Shown piece by piece: positions 43,301-55,300 of a stretch of 64,000 nt of DNA (position 1 is its first letter; each line of letters begins with the position of its first letter). The stretch lies in the NCBI RefSeq assembly GCF_031877795.1, contig NC_133954.1:8585256-8649255 (forward strand). The letters are read 5' to 3'. Both the position numbers and the translations under genes were made by a program. Below the pieces are notes generated by a model. It was not told the origin of the DNA. It did not search any database and saw only the letters and a program-made list of their open reading frames with translations. The DNA is from Strix aluco (Eukaryota; Chordata; Aves; Strigiformes; Strigidae).

Positions 43301-46300
43301 TGGTAACAAGGAAAAGCTTTCCTCTGTTCCTCTAGCTCCCCAGCTGCACCGACGGGCAACCACCGGCGCAGCAAAGCTCGTATCTGTGGGGGGGTTTCTC
43401 CCGCGCCCCTTCTCACCTAGTTTCCGTGTCCTTGGCCGGTCCTGGGGAGCCGAACCCTGAGAGCGGGCGATCGCTGGGGCCGGGAAACAGCTCCGGAGGG
43501 CCAGAGGAGCTGGGGTTGCGTGGCTTGTTGACGGGGCTTTCCATGAAGACGGAGGAGCAAGAGTCCTTGCGGAAGGACTGACGGACGGGAGAGGAGCGGC
43601 TGGGGGGTCCCGAGTAGGGGCTGTGGGGGCTCTGCCCCGGCTGCACGTCCACCAGCCGGCCATCAGCCATCTTCTGCGGGGAGGAGGGGGGCATGCGGAA
43701 ACCCAAGCCGGGTCCGTACGTGTCGCTGTAAATGGGCGCGTTGGGCTTGTACAGGCTGTCCTCCAGCTCCGTCTGCAAGGCGGCCGCTGAGTAGGTGCTG
43801 AGCGAGCGAACGGAGCCCCGCTTGTACAGCCCCCCCGAGTAGCCAAAAGGGTCTCCCATGCCAGCCAGGGACTGGGTGGAGGTGATGCTGAGGCGGCCCT
43901 CGTGCACCATGCCGTAGGGATCGGCGTACAGCCCCTCGTTCTTCACCAGCACCACGTTCTTCCCGGCCAGGTCTTCATCTGGTTTCACATCCCGGCGCTC
44001 CAGGATGGCGCTGGGGCTGGGCGAGACGCCCTGGGCGGGCGGCAGGTTGGAGAGACGCTCGCTGTGATGGACGGGGCTGCCGGCGTAGGAGGGCGGGCGG
44101 CCCCCGCTGTAGGACATGCGGGAGCGGGACGGGGAGGAGGACTGGAGCACTGGCGGAGGGGAGCCGGAGGTGAGGTGGGGAGCTGGGGACATGTTGTTCA
44201 GCCGGCGGGTGGGAGATGACTCCCTGGAGGTGTACACCATCTCCCTCTGCGGAAAGGGGCAGGGTGGGGGGGGTCAGTGCTGCGTCCCCGGGGACTGTCC
44301 CCCTGCCCTGCTCTGCCTGCCCGGGACCCTGCCTTGCTGCACCCCTCCAAGGACCCAGAGCTGCAGCTCCCACATCTTCACCTGGCCTTGGCAAACAGCA
44401 GCTCCCTCACTCCCATCCAGGAGCGGGATGATTTATTCTGATGAATCCCCTAATTATCATGTTTATTACCCTGCTGTCAGGCCCCAAACATCCATTCTCT
44501 TAAAGTAACACTTAACAATGCTGGAACCGGGCAAGACGAATCGCAGTCATTACTCCTTCCATAAACACACGCAATTACCAGTCCCTGCCTCCACCGCTTT
44601 CTCTCTTTACTGGTCCCAGCCCCGCCTGGTGCACCCACACCACAGGCTCTCCCTGTGACACCCTGTCCCCCCCTTACCCTCAGGTCACCGTTGGTGATGT
44701 GCGAGGCTGGGAACGAGGCGTAGAGCGGCTCTTTCCGGTAGATTTTAATGATACTTCTGTCCTGGATATCACTGAAAGGAGAGGCAGAGCCATGAGCATC
44801 CTGGACAGGCAGCCCCCAAACCCCCAGCAAGTCCCAGCCACAAGACTGCACCCACGCCCACCCTTCTGCTTTCATCCCACTATTTTCCTCGCTCGTGATG
44901 CCCTTAAAGAAAGGAAAAATCAATCTGTGGCAGATTTCTGAGCCCCCACCCCCTCACCGGACATCCTCCAGCTCGTAGAAGACGTTGCGCGACTCGTCCT
45001 TGATGAGGATGGCAGTGTTGGGAGACTTCAGCATCCCCATGGTGAGCTTCTGGGGGAACATGTGGACAATGAGGGCGTGCAGGGTGTCCATGCTGCTGAT
45101 CTCGTGGGTGATGTGGACGCGCCTCGTCTCGTCCCCGAACTGCAGGAAAAGGACCCCTGGAAGCAGAGGGAGCAGGAAGCGGTGAGGTGTGCCCACAGCC
45201 CTTCTCCACACCACGCCGGAGACGGGCCGAGGCCAGCGGCGCAGCTTTGTGTGGAGGCCTCTGTGCGCATCTGACCGAGGGCTCGGGGACCACTGGCCAC
45301 CCAACCTCCCCCTGGAGCAGCGAGGCCGAAGGCAGCTCATCCCCCTCTGCCACCCTGCACAGCGTGCAGCGCCCACCCCGGCTCCTCCTGGGGTTATTTG
45401 GGCAGATACAAACCGATCCCACACCCGGCACACACCGCAGAGGCGGGCAGAGGTGTTTGGTGGTGGCCAGGCAGGTCCACGCTGCCTGTGCCGGGGGGAG
45501 GCAGAGCCCCGGGGGTACCTGGCGATCGCAGCTTCGTCTGGCTGGTGGACCGGGACAAGGGCAAGCTCTGCCGGAACCGGTTCATCCTGTTGAAGCCCAG
45601 GGGCAGCTCCGCTTCCGACATGGTTTCCAGGGATTCGGCCGAGGCGAAGGACAGTTTGGCTTGGTCGGCCAAGCCAGGCTGGGAGCCCTGGGAGTGTCGG
45701 GAGCTCCTGGTCTGGAAGGGGGAGAGGGGAGAGGTTGGAGGAGGGCTGAGCTCCCCGGGACGCAGCGCTGCGCTGCTCCCGCCTTTCCTCCAGAGCCGAC
45801 TGCCGGGATGGAGCAGCTCGGGTGAGGCTGAGCCGCTTCCAAGGATGCTCAATCCTGGATCCCCAGCTGAGTCAGCACATGACGCCGTCCAGATGCATCC
45901 TCCATCTCCTGCTCTGAGCGTGTACAACCATTTACAGTCCCCTCGCCTCCTGCAACCGCTCGCTCACGTTTTCCACGTCAGGCTGGCAGCACGCGGCATT
46001 TCAAAGCCTCCCGGTGCCGTTCCAGGTGCCTTTGAGCTCCCCTACCAGCAACCCCCTTGAAATAAAACCAGCACGAGCTAGCTGGTGACAGAGCCAGGGC
46101 ACACATGCAAGCGCTGGAATAACCTTAGCAATTACAGGAGGTTACACATCCATTACACCAATGAACCAGCTCCCGGGAAACATAAATGCCCGGTTTATTC
46201 TGGAAGCAAAGCAGCGGCAAGGTTTATGGCTGCCTGAGCCGGGGGAAAGTAATGGGTTTGGGTTTATAGCAGTAAAAATTTAATATGCCAGGAGCCCAAT

Positions 46301-49300
46301 TCCACACGGCCAAGCGTATATCCACTGCGTAAAAGTTCAGGCTACAAACGTGGGTTTTCTGCACAAACATCTCCAAACACGCAGCCTGGCCACAGGTACC
46401 TGCCCGGCAGCGGAGCGAACGCTCCTGTCAATACCCCGAAATTCAGGGCTTGATTTTCCAGACGCGTGTTGAACGTTGGCAAATCAAACAAGAGAGAACA
46501 AACAGCTCCTGGCGTGTGGAAAAGGCGACATGGAAGGGACAACAGCTCTATTTTAAGACCAAAAAGAAAAATCAATATGAAATGATAACAGCCATCATCA
46601 TCATTTAAATTAGACATTAATTGGAAGATTTAATTAATCCTGTGGGGTGGGGTTTTCTGGGACTTGAAATGTGCTTGCTGTAGCTAATTGCTGGAAAATT
46701 GACTGCTTAGTTTTGCTGTTGTTTTAGCACAAAGCACACTGGCAGCGCAGATGCTTGAGGTCTTACATCAGGAAAGGGAAGCGGGGCTGGAGCGAGCCTG
46801 GGCCAGCACAACCCCACCCACGGGGGGCCGTGGGGGGCTCTGCGGAGGGTAAAGAGGCTGCAGGGAGCAGGAGGCGATGGAGAGACCCCGTCTCCTCTCC
46901 CCCATGTTCATGGCGTGCAGATCTTTGGGGCGTAGCAGCTGGTTTTTGGGGCTCCCTGCCCTTGCATAGCCCTGGGAAACCTTGAGGGCATGTGGTTCCC
47001 CCGTCTCACTCGGGGTGTGGGGTGCTGCCCCCCCCAGTTCCCGACCCAGGATGGACCCGCGCTGCCGGGGCTGCGCCCGAGCCTGGCTCTGCCCTTCTGG
47101 CAGCTCTTCCCGCTCTGCTCCTTCCCCTGTGCCAGCGGGGTCCCACCCTGCCACCCACCCATCCTGGCACACCCCCATCCCTCCCCGCTCTCCCCCCCCC
47201 CCCCCCCAACACCCCCCATCCAGAGCCCACAGCTGGGCTGGACTAACAGCCCTCGAGCTTTCACACCAGATGACAAAAGGCCGTTGGCTCACACCCCACA
47301 CCCCTCCCAGGATGTTTTGTGTCTGGAGAAAATAATTGTAAGAAAAAATTGACGTAGCCGAGGAAGGGGGGATCGCTGCCTCCCCCTCCCAGCGGCACAA
47401 CAGGACGGCTCAGACCGCGTTGCCATGTAGCATCCTTGTTGCTAAGGGCTGTTGCAGTGCGTGCGCCTCGGCACAACACCCCAACGCACCGCGGTCCCTA
47501 CAGCCCCCATAGCACAACACCCCAACACTCCATGGCCCCTATAAGCCCCTATAGTGCATCACCTCAAGGCACTACAGCCCCTACAGCACAACACCCCAAC
47601 ACTCTATGGTCCCTATAGCTCCTATAGCACAACACCCCAATGCACCATGGTCCCCACAGCCCCTACACTGCAACACCCCAACACTCCACAGCCCCTACAG
47701 CTCCTATAGCACAACCCCCCCAACACACCACAGTCCCTCCAGCACAAGGGATGGCCACGGGAGCAGGGCAGCAGGCAGAGCTGGCTGCTCCAGGTGAGCC
47801 CGGACCCCTCCTGCCTTCGGCCTCTGCCCTGGGGCTGCAGCTGACCTCAAGTAATTAAGCTCATCTGATGGAGCTAATTATGGCATCCATCAAAAAAAAA
47901 AAAGCAAAAGGGCAAGATGGAAATTAATGGATTTTTAGCCTGGAAGGGACCGTTCTGGCTTGATGCTCAGCACAATGTGCTCAGGGAACAGCTCTCCGGG
48001 ACCCAGCAGGGACCTGACGGCCCCCCAAAACCCTCTCTGGCAGCAGGGTGAGAGCTGTGCACCCCCATTCCCGTCCCCCCTCGCTGCGGGGCCCCTCCAC
48101 GGTCACAGGGCCCTCCGCTGCTGGGCTCAGAGCACCCAGGTCCCCGGGCCAGCGCAGGATGCTGGGAACGGACAGACCCTGCAGCGTGAGGGGGGGACAC
48201 CAACTGCTACTGGGGGGGGCGGGGGGTCTCTGCCATCTCTTGTCTGCCACCATTTTGGCCACACCGGCCTTGCCGGGGGGTGCAGCCACGGGACCGGGGT
48301 GCCCATGGAGCCTGGTAGCCACAGCGGGGCGCCGAGATGCCCAGCGAGGAGGGAGCACGGCGGCTGCTCCGTCCTTGGCCTCCAGCAGACCATTAATGAG
48401 CCGACGCTGAGGGAATTGTTTTTTATTGCTCTGCCTTGTTAATGACTTATCCTGCTATAAGATAATGTGTTCACTGACAACTCAGCCCCCACACATCCTG
48501 CCTCTGCCAGCGGCTGGTGCCGACGTGGCCTGGCAGCCCCCGGGATGGCTCCGCATCCGCCCCCCAGCCCCATTCACGGCACTCGCAGCCCTCCCGGAGT
48601 AGGTGGGACCTGCTCACAGTCACCGAGGCTCTGGCTCACCCTGAGTGTGTCAGGGACCTGAGACTTTCATGCAGCTTCACCCATCACTGCGGAGTCTAAA
48701 ATGGGTACCCAGATCCCTGCTTTGCTGGAGATGCTTTGGGGGGGGCCCAATCCTGCCTTGCTGGGGGCTGCCCTGGGATGAGCAGTGCCTGGACCTGTCC
48801 GTGCCAGTGTCTACGCTGACAGGACGGGTGTCCCTTGCTGTCACGGGGGAACATGTCACCCCGCTGTCCACCCAGGGAAGGGGGACACTTAGGGCTGCGG
48901 GCTCTGCCCTGGTCCTGGGGACACACAGGGCTTGGGCTCCCCGAGCGCCTGCCGGGGCCCGTGCACAGGGCATGTGGGGTGCGTGGGGTGAGCTTTCAAC
49001 CCGATGCAGGATGAAAATAAACCCCAAACCCTCACAACCGTCTCCAGAAGGGAAAGGGTGTCCTCCGCCTGGCCCAGACTGTGTCACACTCCGGCAGCAC
49101 CTTCCAGCCCAAAGGCCTCTCCTTCCCGCCCGCCTCCCGCACGTCAAAGCCCCACGCCAGGCTGTGGCGGGGCTTGATGCTCGTCCCCCCTGCACCCACC
49201 CAGGGCACTGCTCTGGACGCCGCCAGCTGCGGCCACGCAGGATCCCCCCCCCACGCAGCTCCCAGCTGGGGAAGGTGCTGGGGGCGCAGGATAAATCCCA

Positions 49301-52300
49301 ACTGCTGCAGCTGAGAGGTGACCAAAACCCACCCCTGGCCCCCCAGCCTGGCAGCAAAGGCTTTTTGCCCCCTGCTTCTCAGTTATGCCCCCCCCAGGGG
49401 CAGTTCTGCCCAAACCCAGACCCCCACACAAAGGGCTCGGTCTCCCACAGCTTCCAAAGAGCCCAACATCCCCTGTGGGCACTGAGATCTTTCCCTGCGG
49501 CATCTGAAACCCACCCGCGATGGCAGTGAGGGGCTGGAGGGGAGGGGACGCAGCTCTCCGTCTCGCTGTCCCTGCGCCGCAGCGATGCCATGCTGGGAGA
49601 TGACCCATTTTTGGCTGAACCAGCGTCACAGCACAGGGTTAATACGGCGCCGGGCTGATTTCTGCCACGGCAGCATGTGCTGGGGGCTGTCGAGGCAGGG
49701 ACAGCATCTCCCCCCACCCCGACCACGGCTCACAGCGTGGGAAGCAGCGGGTTCACGGGCAGAGCACGAAGGGAAGGCGAAGGAGTGCAGCTGCCCAAAA
49801 GCAAAACAAAAGTCGCCCAAGGCCACAGGGCAGTGGTGTGGGAGCTCCAGCTGGCACCACGGGCAGGACAAGCGTCAGGTTTTTGGGAGGGCAGAGCTGC
49901 GGCAGAGGGGGTGATGGACACCGAGCTCAGGACTCGCAGGCTGCCCTGGGGAAGAAACCTGTCTGCAATCTGCCAGGGAGCGGTTTAAAGCCCCTGGGAG
50001 CCTCCTGCGTGATTGAGCAGAGGAAATCTCGCTGGTGCAAAAGCTTCAGCAAAGCCTCTCCACCCCGGCAGCGCACCGTGGGTGTTATTTTGGTGGTTCT
50101 CCCAGTGAAAACCCACTCGCAAAGCACCCGGCCCCTCCTGGGGAAGGAACAACCCCCACGCTGGCGGGGACAGGAGCATCCCCAGTCCCTCTGCACCTCC
50201 CTGGGAGTCTTATATAGAAGAGGTGGGATGGGAAATGGAGGGAGACTTGGGGGATTTTGCCTTTTATCTCCCCAGAGCTAAAAAAAGATACAATTAAGCA
50301 ATTCTTTTAGCTCCTAAAACTCCCAACAATCCCTTTACTGTCATGCTGAAGCCGCTTCATTATATCTGCCTGGCCAGATAAGGTTGCTTCTCTCCTCATC
50401 TCCCTTCTTGTCCCCATCCTTCCCTCCCTTCTTCCATACCCCTCTCCCCTCTTCGATATTACCCATCCCAGCTCCGAGGGCTGAACGCTCAGGGCTGGAG
50501 GGAGGGAGGGAGAGAGGGAGGGAGGGAGGGAGGGATGGAGCCGAGGTGCCAACGGTGTTTGGGGGGCCCAGGCGAGGACCGGGGCTGTCCCTGTGGACCC
50601 AGCGGTGATGGGCACCACAGTCATCCCACTGGAGCAGGGGCAAGGAGCTGCTGGGTGTCGATGGAGAGCCCAGACAGCCGCAGGGAAGAGGGGGAGAATT
50701 TAGGAGAGGAGTGGAAGGACCAGGGGCACAGAGGAGGGTGGCAGAATGAGTTTGGAGGGAGCAGAGCTGGGAGAGCTGGGGCAGAGGAGCAGCTCTGGAC
50801 CTCCCATGGGGCACTTAAAAGAAGATAGAAGAAAAAAAAAACCAAGAAAAACTGTGTGGGGAAAGGCTCCTGCCCCGGGATGGAGCAGGGCACTCTGCAG
50901 CTGTTCCCACGCAAAACTCAAAGCCACCGGAGCTCATTAATATTTCCCCTCAGTTCCTAAGACAGGCAGCGAGCCTGACCCTGCAGCGGGACCGTTTGTC
51001 ACAGCAGAGGCAGCCGAGCCTCTGCCAGCACCTTGCTCCTACCCACAGCAGCTCTGAGGGCGGTGTCGGACTCGACCTGAGAAGAAAACAGCCATTTCAG
51101 GTCCATTTCTGCCTGACCCCACTGTACATCACACACCCCCCAGCACTCAGCAACTTGCGGCGCTCGGGGGTGTTTCAGCCATGGTAAGAATATTATTTGC
51201 AACAAGGAGACTGGGCAGTAGAAGGGGGGTCCCTGAGCACCCTGTGGAGACGTGCCCAGGGCACATGGCTCCTCTTCCCTCTTCCTCCTCCCAGCTCAGC
51301 CCTCCCTCTCCTCCCCAAAACCACCCGGGACAGCCAGACCACAGCCCCCAAGCACCCATACAGACCTGTACTCGCAGCCGGGATGGATAAACCCTCACCG
51401 TGCTAATACCCCGGGCAGCGTCTGGCCCTGAGCTCAGCCTCTCCCCGGGACCCTGCTGTCACCAGGAGAAGCAGCCCCGGGGCTGATGCTACAGGGCTGG
51501 GTCCGGCAGCAGCCCCCAGACCCCCCAGTTCACGCTCCATCCTGCCCCATCGGCAGGGACGATGCACGGGAGCGCGTTCGGGCCGGCCGGGCATCGCCCT
51601 TGCGCGGGTGGACGGAGCCCTGCAGAGGTGCGGGGCAGCTGCGTTGCTGCCACCTTCCCAGCTCCCGCCTGTCTGCATCTCCTCTGCCGCGCCGCATGAC
51701 GGGGATAAAGGCGACAGCCCCCTAAAATCCACCCCAGCCAGCTTGGGAAACAGCTGGCGTGGAGCTGGCAAGCCCAGCCCCGGGCAAGGCAACGCCGCTG
51801 GTTATTTACCGAGTACATAAACCCCCAGCTCCAGCCCCTGGTTGGACACTGATCTGGATTAATTCCTCATAATCCCACTCTCATCATTTAATCCAGCATC
51901 TGACTAAAGGTCCCATCTGGTGGCGCTGAGCTCCCGGGATGGGCACTGGAGCTCAGCACCCCGAAAGTCTGGGTTGTGCTGGGGATGAGGGGACCCCACC
52001 AGCCTCCAGCTGCGATGCCGGGAGAGGGGAAGGATGTTTTGGCATCACTGCTGTGCGGATGCTCGAGCCACCCTGGGCTCTTCCTGCGGGACCAGGGCGA
52101 GCCACCGGCACCTTTCTGTGCCATCTCCTGGCCCAGCATCCCTCAGAGCCAACACTGGGGAGGGCAACAGGACGCCTCATGTGGGGTTGATGATGTTTCC
52201 TGGACCCTTGCTCTCCATCACTCTTCACCCTCCCTGCCTGTCTCCCTATCTATTAAAAAATAATTAAAATATCTATTTCTCTCAGGCATTACCTGCATCC

Positions 52301-55300
52301 CTACGCCTGCCCGCACACATGTTCCCTCGGGCTGGTGCCTCCTGCCCTGAATTCCCAGACTTTGGCTCACTGGAGCTAGAGGGGACCGTCCCTCCTGGCA
52401 GCGTGGGGACCGTGACACCGCAGCGCACCCTCCGCGGGGCAGGGCCAGCGTGAGGGATGGGACAGTCAATATTTAGAAGCCAGAGATGAAGTGGAGCATC
52501 TGTGAAAGCCGGACCCAGACCACTGCTCCCAGCCCACGCCTGGGTAAATGGACCTCAGAAACAAAGAAATGGGGAAAAAACAGCGGACACACTCTGGTCG
52601 CCCTCCCCTCACCCGGAAAAAACCTTTCCATGGGCATTGCAGATGTAACCCCCATCCTCAAACACAGAGCTGGGGATGCTCCCAGTGCCTGGGCACTGGA
52701 AAAGCTGGGGATGCACCGGTGGGGGCTGGGGACCCTGGCCCCTCTGGGCCCCCCTGGGCGAGGGGTCCCTCCGGGCACACAGGGAAGTGGGGCCGAAGCC
52801 TTGGCCACTCGTCTCTGCGCTGCCAGCGAGGGTCAGCGGCAAATAAAGCTGTGAGCAAAACTGGGAGCAAAACAACATCTGTCCCTCCCGCAGCTCTGCT
52901 TCTGTCAACATTTCCAAGGAACATTTTAATTGAAATTTGAAACTTTTTTTTTTTTTTTTTTGAAGCAGCTCTGAGAGCTGCTAAAGAAACAGAGGCAGGG
53001 GAGGGAGGGATTCGCAGATACCTGTCCTGTAGTACTTCATCCCCCATTTCTCTGGCTGCCCGACCCCCTCACAACATCATGGGGGGGGTTTTCAGGCCAG
53101 CCTGGTCCCACCTCTTTGCTTGGGGGTCATTCAGCCCCAGTCTCAGCACAGCGGTACCTGCCCTTCTCTCCTGCCGAGATGCTGGGATGAGAGTCCAGCA
53201 CCCCCGTCCCTCCCTGGGCCCCAGTAATGTCTGGAGGGGCTCTGGTGGAGGAGGGGGCTGTGCTGTTCGTGCCCCAGGGTGTGGGACAGTGGAGCTTTGC
53301 AAAAACAGACTCGAGTTGGTGTCTGGACAAGCCCTTTGAGACTCCCCAGCCTGCCCAGCTCACACCGTCAGGAGCCTGGTCACCACCCGACGCAGCTCTG
53401 ACCCCTCTGCAAACAAACCGATGTCAGCGCATCACTAACTGCTCCATTCATTCACTCATTCATTTATTCCTAACGAACTCCGCTCATCCTTAATTATTGA
53501 TGCTGCCAGAGAGTGGGTCAGCAAAGAGCTGCCGGCTGTTTTGTAAGAGGAGCAGAGCTCAGGTAACGGGACACTTCCCCAGCAGACACCTCCTCACCTC
53601 CAGCCTGGCTGCAAATCCCTCCCGGGGAGCATCCCCAGCACCTGGGCATCACCTCGCCAGACCCCCCACCCTCATCAGACCCCCCATACCATCAGCTCTT
53701 GAGTTTCAAACCAGTTTCAGACAGGGCAGCCCAGCTATCCCAGTCCTGCATGCCCAGGGCTGTGGTGCCACCCTCCTCCCAGCAAGCAGGGGCCGTGCAG
53801 ATGCAGCTGAACCCTTCTGCATCCTTGTGCAGCATTTCACAGCAGCTCCAGCAGCCAGGAGCGCTGAATTTCAGCAAAACCTCCATGCTGGGAGGGACTT
53901 CCAGCAGCCCAGCTCCTGCCTCCCGAGATGGAGGAGCCAGAAGATGCCCAGCTGGGAAGAGAAAGAGGAAAAACTGGAGGTAACTGGGGCTGCAGCAGCA
54001 AAGGTGGAAGAAATGAGAGGCCCAGGGCACTCTGAGCATCTACTATGAGTCTCCCCCATCCAAGGGGGTTGTGGCCTCTCCATCCCCCTCCACCAGCCCC
54101 CACCCCTCTCACCCCGCCTGGGTCTTGCCACCAAACTAAAAGCGTACCGCTCACGGCAGCAATAATTCATCCAACGTCTAATGCTCAACATTTTGTCAGG
54201 ATTATCCCGATTAACCCAGAATTAATCCTGATCTCAATGTTAACAGGATTAGCGTTAAAATCGGATTAGTTTTTTAAACCAGACCCCTTGACTAAAGAAA
54301 GGGGCCTTCCCCACCAGATGTGTACAGCCTGCTACCAGCAGCCAGATGTGAGCGGGAGCCGGGCAGGAGCTGGCGATGGGCCCCATGTGTGGGTGAAACG
54401 GGGTACCCCTACAGCAAACACCTCCCTGCCACCAGCATCTGTCGTGCCTGCCCTGCAAAGCCCACGAGCTGCCCAGCCCTCTGAAGGTGATGAGCAGGAG
54501 CCCAACACTCCGATGTCGTGTTTCCAAGCAGAAAAACACCCTTTTGCCCTTGGACGTGGCCCGCGGGGGCCACGAGTGGCTGCTTGCCCCCTCTCTGCAT
54601 TTTTTTTTCCCCTTCCTGCTGGCACCAACAGCCTCCCACCTTCGCCTGCCTGATGAATATTTAAAAGCCTGGATCCTCTGCAGCCTCATGAATATTGACG
54701 GCTGCTGGTTGCCCGCCATGGTGGCTGTACCTCCCAGTCCCTCCCAGTCCCTCTCCAGGCACAGGCAGCAGGGTTGGCATCAGCGGGACTGTGGGGGATC
54801 GGGATGCCTGCATGGGAGACGGCAGCTCCAAGGGCTGTCCCTGCCACACCGCACCATGAGTCCAGCCATCCTGAGCGCTCTGCGTTCAGCCCCCAAAACA
54901 CTCACTTTCTTCCCAAAAAGCGCGTGGGTGGAGCAGTCTCACCACTAGCAGTGGGGCAGCAGAAGGTCCTGGCACCCAGAGCAGGGGTGGAGCTGGGACC
55001 ACCCACGGGTGAGGGGACACGCTGTGCCCACTCATCCTCATTCCCTGGCGCTGGGTGCGACCTTGGCTCCCATGGGGAGGGTAATCATTAACCTCCCAGC
55101 AAAGGCGGGCGGCCTTTTGTTCCTGGAGTTGTTTTCTCTGGGCACCTCCAGCCCAGCATCCCTGGGGAGAGGAGCATTCCTGCCATGAGACCCTGGACAA
55201 GGTGAGGGGGTCCAGAAATAGGTTTGATCCAGCCCCTCCCCTGGGGCTGAGGTGGTCCCAGGAGGATTATGGAGGAGTATGTGGCAGGAGATCTTAGAAT

